A stretch of DNA of 64,000 nucleotides from NCBI RefSeq assembly GCF_016616425.1, contig NZ_CP067101.1, forward strand, positions 6,138,001 to 6,202,000, given 5' to 3'. Numbering within the stretch: position 1 is the first letter of the stretch; each line of letters opens with the position of its first letter. Source of the stretch: Bradyrhizobium diazoefficiens. Lineage in GTDB: Bacteria > Pseudomonadota > Alphaproteobacteria > Rhizobiales > Xanthobacteraceae. Shown here in pieces: positions 47,321 to 57,307 of this stretch. The notes below the pieces were generated by a model. It was not told where the DNA came from and made no database searches. It was given only the letters and a program-made list of their open reading frames with translations. A program made the translations under genes and the position numbers.

Positions 47321-47850
47321 AGATCGCTAAACAGCCGCTCGGCTTTGTGGTCGGGCGCATAAACATAGGCGATGCCGGGCGGATCGAGTCCGCTCCAGGT
47401 CTGTCGTCGGCGGCATAGGCCCAAAGCTGGCCGGTTTTGGAGCGCCCTCGACCGGGATCGAGCACCGGCACCGTCGTCTCGTCGGCGAACAGCTTGGATC
47501 TCGCGCGAAACACCGTGAGGAGGCGCTCGTGCAGCGGGCGCAAATGGAAGGCCGCATGCCCAACCCAGTCCGCCAGCGTCGACCGGTCGAGATGGATGCC
47601 CTGGCGAGCATAGATCTGGCCCTGCCGGTAGAGCGGCAGATGATCGGCATATTTGGAAACCAAAACCTGGGCGATGGTTGCCTCGGTCGGCAGTCCGCCC
47701 TCGATCACCCGGACCGGAGCCTCGGCCAGCGTGATGCCGTCCTCACAGACCCGGCAGGCGTATTTGGGACGCCGGGTGACGACAACGCGAAACTGGGCCG
47801 GCTGTTTAGTCCCAAGCTTTGCTGGTGCATTCTTATCGCATGATTCGGAG
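47320..47850 (-). pseudogene. tnpC: IS66 tnpC internal fragment
   Basis: PTEATIAQVLVSKYADHLPL, WVGHAAFHLRPLHERLL and FADETTVPVLDPGRGRSKTG (catalytic Asp block) belong to TnpC. It is truncated on both sides by the IS21 remnant and the IS5 element. Confidence 0.85.
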
Positions 47851-47938
47851 GACGCGCTAGGCTGTGTGGACTCTTGGGATTCTCAAATCAGCGGGAACGT
47901 GATTCAAGGCTTTCTTTTAGGAGGAAGTCTTGGGCGTC

Positions 47939-48307
47939 ATGGATCGGCTCAGTCTGAGCGATGGGCAGTGGGATCGTATCTCCGGCTTGATCATCGGTCG
48001 ACCGGACCAGCGCGGTTCGACGGGCCGCGACAACCGCATGTTGATCGAGGGCGTGTTGTGGATCGTGCGAACCGGTTCGCCGTGGCGTGATCTGCCCGAA
48101 GCGTTCGGCGAGTGGAACAGCGTCTTTCGACGCTTCAGCCGGTGGAGTGCCAAGGGGGTCTGGCTGCGCATGTTCGAAGCGCTCGCAGATGATCCGGACT
48201 TCGAATACCTGATCGTCGACTCCACCATCGTCCGCGCCCACCAGCACGCCAGCGGCGGAAAAGGGGGGCTCAAAATCAGGCCATCGGACGTTCGCGCGGC
48301 GGCCTGA
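47939..48307 (+). CDS. IS5 transposase N-terminal part (orfA)
   Basis: SDGQWDRISGLIIGRPDQRG, LIEGVLWIVRTGSPWRDLPE and YLIVDSTIVRAHQHASGGKG (first catalytic Asp) precede the A4G6 run at about 48.26 kb where ribosomes must shift frame to make the full transposase. Confidence 0.85.
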   Translation: MDRLSLSDGQWDRISGLIIGRPDQRGSTGRDNRMLIEGVLWIVRTGSPWRDLPEAFGEWNSVFRRFSRWSAKGVWLRMFEALADDPDFEYLIVDSTIVRAHQHASGGKGGLKIRPSDVRAAA

Positions 48308-48321
48308 CGACAAAAATCCAT

Positions 48322-48690
48322 ATGGCTGTCCGCGGTTTGGGCTGTCCGGTCCGCTTCTTTCTCACGGCAGGCCAAGCCGGCGATGCGCCTCAGGCCCAGC
48401 CGCTCATCGAGGGGCTCCCGGCCGAGGTCGTCATGGGCGATGCCGCCTACGATTCCGATGCGTTGCGATCCACGATCGCCGCAAAAGGCGCTCAAGCCGT
48501 CATTCCGAACAACCCCTCACGGGCGATCAAGTATCCGCTCAACAAGCCCCTCTATGCCGAGCGTCATCTGATCGAATGCTGCTTCTCGAAACTGAAGCGG
48601 TTCAGGCGCGTCGCTACGCGCTACGAAAAGACGGCACGAAATTACTTCGCCGTCGTTGCTATCGCCGCAACTCTGCTTTGGCTGAGGTAA
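48322..48690 (+). CDS. IS5 transposase C-terminal part (orfB)
   Basis: In the second frame GRSRGGLTTKIH leads into MAVRGLGCPVRFFLTAGQAG, VVMGDAAYDSDALRSTIA (second Asp) and ERHLIECCFSKLKRFRRVAT (catalytic Glu). It is normally expressed as a fusion with orfA through frameshifting. Confidence 0.85.
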   Translation: MAVRGLGCPVRFFLTAGQAGDAPQAQPLIEGLPAEVVMGDAAYDSDALRSTIAAKGAQAVIPNNPSRAIKYPLNKPLYAERHLIECCFSKLKRFRRVATRYEKTARNYFAVVAIAATLLWLR

Positions 48691-48729
48691 TTGTCCACAC
48701 AGCCTAGGGGACAGGTTTTACACGGCTGC

Positions 48730-49690
48730 GCCACCACGACTGAGGCAGTCTGTCGAGCAATACAAAATAGTCAAGAGAGCCTGAGAGCACTCGCCAAGCG
48801 CTACGGGATCAACCAGACGACTGAAGTAGCGGGAGACCGTCGCCGATCGCTCGACAGGCCAAGGAAGCCAAGTCGACTGTCCTTTCCATCGAGGAGGAGG
48901 GGATCATCGTCGCTTTCCGGCGACATACGCTGCTGCCCCTCGACGATTGCCTCTATGCGCTGCAGCCGACGACCATCCCGCATCTGACGCGATCATCGCT
49001 GCCTCCCGCGCCACGGCATTAGCCGACTGCCGGAGGTCGAAGGCGGTAAGCCCTCGAAGAAAAAATTTGAAGGCTTATCCGATCGGCTATTTCCACATCG
49101 ACATCGCTGAGCTCCAGACCGCTGAAGGCAAGCTCTACCTCTACGTCGCAATCGATCGCACCAGCAAGTTTGCCTTCGTGCAATTGGTCAGAAAGACGGG
49201 AAGGACCTCAGCCTCGGCCTTCCTCGAAGCTCTGATCGTGGCTATCCCCTACAAGATCCACACGGATCTCACTGACAATGGGATCCAGTTCACCTTCCCG
49301 CCGCGTTACGCGGGCGGCCCGACGGCAAGATACGTAACTCATATGTTCGATATGCGCTGCCAAGAGAACGGGATCGAACATCGGCTGACCAAGATTAAAC
49401 ATCCTTGGACCAATGGCCAGGTCGAGCGCATGAACCGCACGATCAAGGAAGCGAGCGTGTTGACATCCTGCCACTGTTTTGCCCGACAAGTCAAAATCTG
49501 AGTCCGCTACCATTACGACCGACATGATCAGCTCGAAGCTCATCTTGCCGACTTCATCACCGCCTACAACTACGCTCGACGGCTGAAGACCCTGAATGGC
49601 CTCACGCCCTACGAATGCATCTGCAAATGCTGCACTTCCCAGCCAGAACGATTCAAACTCAATCCGCTCCAGCAAATGCCGAGACTAAAC
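48730..49690 (+). pseudogene. IS481-family transposase, broken
   Basis: SLRALAKRYGINQ (HTH), then KAYPIGYFHIDIAELQTAEG with the first Asp, LTDNGIQFTFPPR with the second Asp, and NGQVERMNRTIKEASV with the Glu are present. A stop at about 49.5 kb and an internal gap around 48.84-49.06 kb disrupt the frame; the C-terminus (FITAYNYARRLKTLNGLTPY) continues beyond. It adjoins the IS5 element directly. Confidence 0.85.
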
Positions 49691-50039
49691 ACTTTAGAAG
49701 AGCAGCTTGATCCGGTCCGCAAGCTTGGCACGGAACACATAAATCGGCGTTGCATGAAGCATCGGCATCGGGACTTCATGCACTTACTCGCCGTTCACGT
49801 CATTCTCGACAACAACAATCCGCTCACTACCTTCGATTTCAGCCGCCGTCCTCTTTCTGATCTAATGCAGTCAGGCGACGTCTTCGCCAAAGCTCTCAAA
49901 GCGCCGCCTCCTTCAGATCCGCTCGCGAACTTCGGCTCAACCTCAACTTTTCCTCGATCAGACCAACAAATGAGGTCAAGCCCTTCACCTGGACCGCAGG
50001 TCCAGACAACCATCGCCGCGGTCAATCGTCGGTACCGAC
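49691..50039. other. Eroded stretch left of the binding-protein remnant
   Basis: No recognisable gene. The rightward frame 49676-50137 is antisense to the remnant and is not regarded as coding. Confidence 0.3.
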
Positions 50040-50292
50040 CGTGCCCCGTGAGTTGCTGCGCCTTCACTTTCGCCATTTCCGGGGACGATGTCGACCTTGA
50101 TTCCTGGTTCCTGAGTAAAGGGATTGACCAGTCTTGACCAGGATCTCTTCATAACTTCCGCCGCTGTTGCCGATCGTCAGCGAATTGGACTTGGCTGCAG
50201 CACGCGAGCCTCTGAGCACCTGGTGCCGTGAGTACGCCGGCGGTTCCGATCAAGAACGAGCGACGTGAGAGGATTGCGTCCCGAGTTCTTCA
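50040..50292 (-). pseudogene. N-terminal fragment of a solute-binding protein paralogue
   Basis: The strand reads MKNSGRNPLTS, then across shifts RRSFLIGTAGVLTAP (Tat-type signal), SLTIGNSGGSYEEIL and VNPFTQEPGIKVDIVP. These match RRSFIIGAAGVFASP, SLTMAMSGGSYQEIF and VTDPFTQETGISINFVP of the intact gene at 57.3-58.4 kb. The rest is missing. Its mirror neighbour is the SnoaL-like fragment at 50.59 kb. Confidence 0.85.
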
Positions 50293-50476
50293 TGACTGCT
50301 CCACCTTGCGCTGTTTGTTTCGAGTTTACTGATGCATGATCAAAGTGCGGGCGCTTGTAAAGCGCGTGCGGTCTATCGACAGATAGCAGGAGCATTCAGG
50401 AGTCCGGACGTGTACGGGTGAACGCAGATCGAGTCATCGTGAACGCAATGTTCCGCGAGACGCAACCACAACATCA

Positions 50477-50525
50477 GTTCCAATATGGTCTTGATACCTC
50501 CGCAATTGGTATTGGTTTCGCAGAC
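50477..50525 (+). promoter_or_regulatory. Repeated element 2, sigma-54-like core
   Basis: TTGGTATTGGTTTCGCA has GG (50508-50509) and GC (50520-50521) in -24/-12 spacing. The element and 65 bp downstream (CTCAGTA ... CAACTGGGAGGAA) match the leader of the binding-protein gene at 58.4 kb, but here they lead into a SnoaL-like fragment with a 50-60 nt leader. Confidence 0.55.
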
Positions 50526-50585
50526 GCCGCTCAGTATACGTTGGCAACCGGCGGCCATTCCGTTTCGCGCAACTGGGAGGAAGCA

Positions 50586-50705
50586 GTGAACGACTCAGAA
50601 CGGCTTTTGATCGAGCAAAAGTGCACTCGCTTGATCTACGAAGACGCGGCTTTCGACCTACTGGGGACGCTGATCGTCGCCTTCCGCGACCGCTCCGTTA
50701 AGTAG
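50586..50705 (+). pseudogene. N-terminal fragment of a SnoaL/NTF2-like paralogue
   Basis: GTG start then NDSERLLIEQKCTRLIYEDA, matching NDLERLLIERECTRLLYEYG of the 39-kb gene. The frame ends after about 40 residues (stop near 50703). The 5' leader and start region are intact, so only the body was lost. Confidence 0.85.
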
Positions 50706-51045
50706 GAACACTAACGCTAGCAGGGCGGCTGGGCCACGACCGGCCATTGCTGGCATACGCCACCAAGGATACGGGCAGCGTCACTGCCCGGCGACTCCTT
50801 CGGAAGGCCACTAATGCCCATCGCTGCTATTAGCACTCGGGGGCTGTTTGGCACTGCATAACATTGCACTACCTCTCGCACGCGACTCCAGCAACTCGGA
50901 CCTATCATGCCTAAGGATCGCGTGACAAGAATCGCCGCGGTTCAGTCAGTTTAATAGATTTCACGCAGGGGTGCTCGCTTTTGATAGGCATATGCAGCCG
51001 ACTAACACTTCCAACAAAATGTACCCCTCCATGAGGAGATCCGAC
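50706..51045. other. Upstream region of the nitrilase gene
   Basis: No gene is recognised; the right end has GAGGAGATCC as a ribosome-binding site. Confidence 0.4.
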
Positions 51046-51942
51046 ATGCCAAAAACCGTGATCGCCACCTGCGCGTTTCCAGGGACATACGACATAGATA
51101 AGAGCCTCGAGTTGCATCTGTCCTACATCGAGGAGGCTGCTACGGTTGGCGCCGCCATAGTCGTGTTTCCCGAAACCAGCCTGCAGGGCTATCCGCCGTG
51201 TTCGAATTTCTCCAGCATCGAGGGAGTACTCAATGAGGCTCAACGCACGGCCGAAACAGTGCCGAATGGGCCGGCTGTCGGGCGGGTAATCGCTGCCGCA
51301 ACGAAGCATAAAATCCACGTGGTCTTCGGCCTCACTGAGGCCGGCATGCAGCCGGGCATCCTTTACAACACTCTCGTACTCGCGGGGCCGCAAGGATATA
51401 TCGGATCATATCGGAAGGTGCACGTCAGCATGCAAGAGTCGCTTGTCTGGCGGCCGGGCGACCAGTGGCCCGTATTCGACACGCCTCTCGGTAAAATCGG
51501 CTTGCTGATCTGCTATGACAAGGTGTGGCCGGAAGCCTGCCGGGAACTCACGCTTTCCGGGGCCGAACTGCTGGTGATGGGAACGGCGTGGCCCACAATG
51601 CCCGGCCATGGCGAAGGAGAAGACAACCTCTATGTGCAATGGTACAATCTATATGACCGGGTGCGCGCTGCAGAGAATGCCCGTTGGCTTATTTCATCGA
51701 ACTTCGTTGGTAAGTTTGGCGGAGAGCACTTTATTGGCTTCAGCCAGATCGTCGATCCGCTCGGCCGTGTTGTTGCAAGCAGTGGGCTTGACCGCATCGG
51801 GTTGGTTACCGCCGAAATCGATATTCGTGGCGGGCTTGCGCGCACGACCGCTATCCGCGGCGGGCCGCGCCTCATAAGAGACCGTCGTGCCGACACCTAC
51901 AAGGTACTTAATGGCTCCCTCCCAATAGTCGTGGACGGCTAA
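51046..51942 (+). CDS. Carbon-nitrogen hydrolase (nitrilase family)
   Basis: A 298-residue member of the nitrilase/amidase superfamily. The catalytic triad is visible: Glu in VVFPETSLQGYP, Lys in SYRKVHVS and Cys in LLICYDKVWPEACREL. The start at 51046 (MPKTVIATC) is chosen for its GAGGAG site 8 bp upstream; longer frames are open. Such enzymes hydrolyse nitriles, amides or N-carbamoyl compounds, and the branch cannot be decided. It is followed by IS701 sequence. Confidence 0.9.
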   Translation: MPKTVIATCAFPGTYDIDKSLELHLSYIEEAATVGAAIVVFPETSLQGYPPCSNFSSIEGVLNEAQRTAETVPNGPAVGRVIAAATKHKIHVVFGLTEAGMQPGILYNTLVLAGPQGYIGSYRKVHVSMQESLVWRPGDQWPVFDTPLGKIGLLICYDKVWPEACRELTLSGAELLVMGTAWPTMPGHGEGEDNLYVQWYNLYDRVRAAENARWLISSNFVGKFGGEHFIGFSQIVDPLGRVVASSGLDRIGLVTAEIDIRGGLARTTAIRGGPRLIRDRRADTYKVLNGSLPIVVDG

Positions 51943-51974
51943 CGGATGGCGCTCGGCAGGGCTGCAGAGGCCAC

Positions 51975-52275
51975 CTAGTCTAGTCTCACTGAGTCAGAAA
52001 AGCGTCTGATTCAAAAGGTCGCGGGCGAGGTCCTGTCAGAATCAATTACCGGTTGAGATTCAGGCATCGGCGACGGGGGCTGATATGGATCTGCGGAGAT
52101 CGGACGGTAGTGAATCGCGATTTTCGGCATTTGTCGAGGGACTTGTGAGCGTGATCGGACATGCGGACCGGCTCGGCCGTCGTTTGATTATTGCATCGGC
52201 TTAATCATGCCGGGGAAGCGTAAGAGCGCTGAGCCGATGGCAGCGGTGGTGGTGCTGCCGGCGATAGAACGCCAT
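51975..52275 (+). pseudogene. IS701 5' fragment, second copy
   Basis: SRFSAFVEGLVSVIGHADR in the rightward frame matches the IS701 transposase start at 36.8 kb, and the upstream AGTCTCACTGAGTCAGAAA resembles its left end. The frame breaks within 200 bp and an IS5-type relic follows. Confidence 0.8.
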
Positions 52276-53590
52276 GGACCGATCGAAGCGTGGATCACTC
52301 GCGGGTGCCGAAGCGGACGTCCAGGAAGCCCTTGAGAGCCCCAAAGGCGATTTCCCCATTGGAATTGCCCTGGAAGGTGAGATGCGCCTCTTCGACGAGA
52401 TCGAGGAAGTCGCTGTCCGAGACATCCATCTGGACGATGCGCCAGCGGCCGGCAAAGCCCTTGGCGAAGCCGCGCACCTGGCCATCAGCCGGTCTCCGCG
52501 ATCAGCTTGGGCAGCCGTGCCAGATTGTAGGCAGTGGCAGAAGGTAAAGGCCCATGCGACGCGATCACGGCCACGGAGGCTCGTCTTCTCTTGCCGGGCG
52601 ATCGTCTTGATCCAGCCGAATGCCTCCTCGATGCGCTGGCTGACGGCATCGCCGCCGGGTCGTTCGCCCGTCAATCGCAGAGCTGCGACCGCTGGTGTTC
52701 TGCGCAACATGCGGCGTCACGTTACTTCGTCAACGAGCTGCGCTCGATGATCTTCGGCGTCATAGGCTTTGTCAGCACCAAGCGTGATCGCTGTCGGCCG
52801 GTCGGCGCGGAGCTCGATCATGTGCAGCGCGGCCACCCGTTCGGCATGCCCGTCAGCCAATGTCAGGCAGGCGTCGACCAGCAGGCCGTGGCGGTTTTCC
52901 ATCAGCCCATGCCCGATGAAGCACAGCTACGTCTCGTTGCCTTTGCGGTAGAGCCTGGCATCCGGATCAGCGGTCGAAGCATGGGTGTCGTTCGAGCGCT
53001 TCTGGCCATGGAGGTTCGCTTCGGCATTGCGTCCGCCGCCTTGCACCAGCTGCTCGCCAGAGCCGTCCTTCTTGACGCTCTCGAGGCCCAGGCCTCGATC
53101 AGCGTACCATAGACCGAGAAGTGATCGCTCGACAGAAGCTTCTTCACCTTGGATCCCGCCAGCACCGCCGCCAGGAACTTCGCCGCGATGTCGCCTTCCA
53201 GCAGCCGGTCGCGGTTCTTCGAGAACACCGAATGGTCCCAGGCCGCGTCGTCGACGCCGATCCCGACGAACAAGCAGAACAGCAGGTCATAGTCCAGCCG
53301 CTCCATCAGAAGCCGCTCTAAGCGGATCGAATAAAACGCCTATAGTAGCACCGCCCGCAGCAGCTTTTCCGGGGAATCGACAGCTGCCCAATCGGCGAAT
53401 AGAGCGCGGCAAACCCGCGCTCTAGCTAGCGCCGACGCCGCCTCATTCACAATCGTCCGGATCGCTCGCAGCGGATGATCAAGCCGCACCCGCACCTCCA
53501 GATCAACGCAGCTAAACAGCTCGCCCGTTCGATTGTCGCCACCGCGCACGCACCATCTCCGAATCCCATCGGAGCCACTGAATCACGGTC
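52276..53590 (-). pseudogene. IS5-family transposase relic
   Basis: In leftward order: VRVRLDHPLRAIRTIVNEAA (53.5 kb), ERLDYDLLFCLFVGIGVDDA and FSKNRDRLLEGDIAAKFLAA (53.2 kb), MENRHGLLVDACLTLADGHA (52.85 kb) and SQRIEEAFGWIKTIARQEKT (52.6 kb). At least four frame changes separate them. Confidence 0.85.
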
Positions 53591-53689
53591 GACGGTCGGC
53601 GGCGAGCGCCTTTCAACAGCCTGCTAATTTCGTTTCTGACTTGTCTGTCTGCTGACTATATTAGATTATACGGAAAATCGAGGCGCTGA

Positions 53690-54905
53690 AAGTAAAGAGC
53701 GACTAGGAGGCGCTGCGAGAACAATCAAAAGTGATGGATCTGGCGCAGCGCTACCAAGTGCATATGAACCAGATTTATGCCGGAAGAAGCAGCTTCAGGA
53801 TTAAGCGATTTGGGCGTTCGACGTGTGCGCCGGGGTCGGGATGGCGAGGCGGCCGACGAACTGGAGGTCGAGCAGCTCCACACCAAGATCGGACAATTGA
53901 CCGTCGAGCGAGATTTCCTAGCCGGGAGGTCCGGAAGATGAGCGCGCCGGATCGCCCAGGATTGCTTCAGCGCGATCGTGAGCGTCTATCGATCCGCCGG
54001 CGATGCCAGCTGCTGAGCGTTACGCGATCGAGCCTATGTCGGCCGCCGCGGCCGGCCAACGACAACGACCTTGAGCTGATGCGGCGGATCGACGAGCTAT
54101 TCACGCCCTGGTAGTTCCTGGGCTCGCGGCGGATGACGGCGATGCTCAATGGCGAAGGCTGTCGCATCAATCGCAAGCGCATGCAGCGGTTGAGGCGCAA
54201 GATGGGCATCGCGGCGCTGGGACCAAAGCCCAGAACTACCAAGCCGGCGCCGAGACACAAGATCTTCCCGTATCTCCTACGCCATATGATGATCGACCGG
54301 CCGAACCAAGTGTGGGCGGCCGATATACTCTGTGCCGATCGCCAGGGCTTTCTGTATCTGGTGGCGATCATCGAACTGGGCGACCCGTGCGGTGTTGGCC
54401 TGGCGCCTGTCGAACACGATGGACGCATCGTTCTGCGTGTTTGCGATCGAAGAGGCCTTGGCGCGCTTCGGCCGGCCTGAGATCTCGGCGCAATGCCTCA
54501 GGCAATGCCGACCAGAGCAGTCAGTTCACCGGCGCCGCCTTCACCGGCACGCTGGCCGCCACGGGTGTCGGGATCTCGGTGGACGGTCGCGGGCGCTGGA
54601 TGGATCAGTGTTCATCGAGCGGCTGTGGCGCTCGCTCAGACACGAGACCAAAGCCGGAATCGCCTGATCGATCGAATTTTACAATCTCCAGAGCCCCACC
54701 AGGCGCTGGAAGCCGCGCGCCGATGGCGGTCTGGCGGGCCGGTGTCACCGGCGCCGTCGGCGAAGATGCTGTGGATGGGACGCTTCTCGCAAGCGAGGAG
54801 CTTGCACAACGCTGCGCGTTGTCCACTTCACCCAGCCACAACAGGTTATTGGAAGAAGAGCGGCAGCAGCTCGACTTAAGAAACCGGACCAGTGGTCCTC
54901 AGCGT
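53690..54905 (+). pseudogene. IS3-family element relic
   Basis: OrfA and OrfB pieces: QIYAGRSSFRIKRFG region, LSVTRSSLCRPPRPANDNDL, RRMTAMLNGEGCRINRKRMQ, RKMGIAALGPKPRTTKPAPR and RPNQVWAADILCADRQGFLY (DDE start). A stop at 54.11 kb and frameshifts later destroy the frame. Confidence 0.85.
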
Positions 54906-54919
54906 AGGGTCCACGTCAC

Positions 54920-55810
54920 CTGATGGCTGAAATCGCTTCACACGCTGTTACGCGACACAGTTATGTCCTACCCGCTGCTGTTTGCCGACGAGACGGCGCT
55001 GCCGGTTCGATCCCGCCCGTGGCAGGACCAAAGTCTGCCAGCTCTGAGCGATCGCCACCGATGACCGCCCGTGGGGCGGCCTGCGTCGCCGGCGGCGGTC
55101 TACATGGTTTCCGAGTATCAAGGCGATCCGAGCCAAGCAGCTGTTCGGGGACTGCCACAGCATCCTGCAAGTCGACGGCTATGCCGCCTACAAGGGCGTG
55201 ATCAGAACGGCAGCGGTCTGGTGCAGCCGGCGTTCTGCTTCGCGCATGCGCGGCGGAAGTTCTGGGAAGTTCACGTCGCGACGAAGTCGCCGATTTGCCG
55301 AGGAAGCGCTGCAACGGATCGCCATGTTCTACACCATTGAGGATCGCATCCGCGGCCTGCCGGCGCGTATCGGGCTGCGGTATGGCAAGCCGACACCAGG
55401 CCGCTGTCGATGACTTCAAACCCTGACTCGAGGCGCGACTTCTGGAAGTCTCGAAGAAGTCCGGTCTGGGCAAGGCGATCCTCTACACCCTCAACCATTG
55501 GCCGGCCTGACGCGCTTCATCGATGACGGACGAATTGAAATAGACAACAATACGGTCGAGCGCAGCATCAAGCCGATAGGCCTGGGAAAGAGGAACTACT
55601 TGTTCGCCGGCAGAAGTCGGCGCCGAAACTTGGGCCGGTCTCGCGTCGCTCATTAACACAGCAAAGCTGGAAGACATCGACCCGCGGCACTATCTGACCG
55701 ATGTTCTCGAGCACATCGTCTCCGGACGTACAAAGATCAATCAGCTGCACATGCTGTTGCCGTGGAATTGGAGGGCAGCCCGCGAGCGGATGACACAGGC
55801 CGTCGCATGA
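54920..55810 (+). pseudogene. tnpC: IS66 tnpC relic
   Basis: LFADETALPV, then SILQVDGYAAYKGVIRT, ASRMRGGSSGKF-like His/Arg block, and the C-terminal tail LTDVLEHIVSGRTKINQLHM with LLPWNWRAARERM. Many frameshifts and stops. Confidence 0.8.
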
Positions 55811-56450
55811 GCCGACGTCGCCATTCATCACGTCGTCGATGGCGGCCGCCGCGATGCCGCTTGAGGATCTCGAGCGATGGCTGCATGCTCGCGTTGATCG
55901 GCAGCCTATCGACACCAGTCTCGCTATGCTCGACGGCTACGTCGCCGGACCGATGTCGATGAGTCAAGCTCGACTGGATCTGTCCGCTACTCGCCCATCG
56001 ATGCCGATGCTTTCAACCACGGCGACACCCCGGAGTCCGCGGCAATCTCGCCGTCGCACTTCGCCACAACGACATCAGCAACGTCCTTACGACTGCGCCC
56101 GACCAGTTCGAGCCGATGCACCGGCGCAAGCCCAATGGCGATGTCGATCCGCGACCCCGGTGTCAGGGATTCTACGCCGCGATGCAGCTCAGGCTGCCGG
56201 CGTGGGCACCGCTGCTGGACGCCGGCAATGTCGATCACGGCCTGCTTCTGCCCGTTTTGCTGCACTCTCGCGACGATCAGGGCCGTCCGCTGCCCGAACC
56301 GCCACGAAGGGGCCCGAGACCGGGGACATTCTCCCTAACGCTTACGCCATGTTCCAGCGGCGGTCGAGGCCATGCGCCAATACTGGATGCCGATCCGCTA
56401 CGCCCGCGCAGCTGATCACGGCGAACGTGGGAGCTCATACCGGTTACGAT
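55807..56450 (+). pseudogene. UPF0149/YecA-like IS66 cargo protein, frameshifted
   Basis: AAAAMPLEDLERWLHARVDR and SLAMLDGYVAGPMSMSQ open it; later pieces (PMHRRKPNGDVDPRPRCQGF) lie in another frame. It is the counterpart of 40130-40769 and ends near the ACAD fragment. Confidence 0.7.
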
Positions 56451-56454
56451 CTAG

Positions 56455-56660
56455 GGGCCGTCCGCACACGTGCCTTACCCGCAGATGACGGTACCTATCG
56501 CATCTTCGGCCAGAAGATCTTCATCACGTATGGCGATCATGGTCTGACTGAGAACATTGTCCATCTGGTCCTGGCGCGGATGCCGGACGCGCCACCTGGT
56601 GTTCGCGGTCTTTCTTTATTGCGCGTACCCAAGTTCATTAGCGAGGGACATGAAAGAACC
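56455..56660 (+). pseudogene. Fragment of a DmdC-like acyl-CoA dehydrogenase
   Basis: GAVRTRALPADDGTYRIFGQ, KIFITYGDHGLTENIVHLVL and ARMPDAPPGVRGLSLL match the middle domain of the intact gene at 7.7-9.5 kb (KIFITYGEHDMTDNIVHFVL). It begins exactly where the IS66-associated sequence ends, so the insertion broke it, and only about 65 residues remain. Confidence 0.88.
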
Positions 56661-56789
56661 AGGAACCACGCCTTTTGCAAAGGCCCGGCTTTCCGGTTTG
56701 TTTCGCAAGTGACGCTCCGCATAATAGCGGGCGGCTGTCCGGGACGCCCTCGATTGCGAGACGCCGCGGTGGAGGTCGGCGCTACCAGA

Positions 56790-57060
56790 TCAGTGCAACT
56801 CGCCGTCGTCGTCTTCGAAAACGTTGGCGTATATTGGCACAGTGACGGGCGGATCGTCGAGCTTGACAGAGTGGTAGGTGTGGTCGTCCTTCGAAATCCG
56901 GCGCCGAGCGGCACCATCTCGACACCACAGACGAACATGCGCGGCTCTGGCGCCTTCTCGTTGGTGGAAGCAGGAATCGCTGCGGACGAAGCTGCGGCTT
57001 GGCATCGATCGCGAGCGTCCTCATGATGCGCGGCATAAGTGCCATCGTTGGTGCGGATGA
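56790..57060 (-). pseudogene. DUF736-family remnant
   Basis: The leftward strand reads, across frames, RTLAIDAKPQLRP, APEPRMFVCGVEMVPLGAGF and KDDHTYHSVKLDDPPVTVPI then YANVFEDDDGELHLIW. This is the order of the DUF736 family, small proteins common in alphaproteobacterial plasmid and conjugative-transfer regions. Two frameshifts show it is dead. Confidence 0.7.
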
Positions 57061-57307
57061 ACGACTTGCCACGCGCGGATCAAGGAGATCGGTCACAGTC
57101 ACACCCGGGCGAAACTGGTCAAACCCACCTGGGCGGCTATAAAGTCTTTCTGTCCTCTGTATGCTTTCTTCATGCGGATCTGAGCCTGACCCGACCATCA
57201 GGCCGGACGGTCGCTGCCTGCAAGGTGATTGTACCATCCTGGCTTCCCTGTCATTCTGCGCTATCCCTAGAACCTTGGTCGGCTTACGGGAAAGTACCCA
57301 GCACGTT

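Larger units (their letters stand above)
47857..48707 (+). mobile_element. IS5-family element (IS1031/IS427 type), apparently complete
   Basis: Perfect 15-bp terminal inverted repeats CTAGGCTGTGTGGAC (47857-47871) and GTCCACACAGCCTAG (48693-48707) bound an 851-bp element. The CTAG at both ends includes the likely target duplication. The two transposase frames join at an A4G6 run. It is the best candidate for an active IS in the window. Confidence 0.88.

Noticed and set aside
46960..47424. Single 154-residue protein joining IS66 and IS21 sequence
   Set aside because: The frame is open by chance across an IS junction; each half belongs to a different transposase.
49676..50137. 153-residue rightward frame next to the IS481 relic
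   Set aside because: Partly antisense to the binding-protein relic and without motifs.
55839..57026. 395-residue rightward frame
   Set aside because: It reads through three unrelated relics (UPF0149-like, acyl-CoA dehydrogenase fragment, antisense of DUF736) and is a chance fusion.
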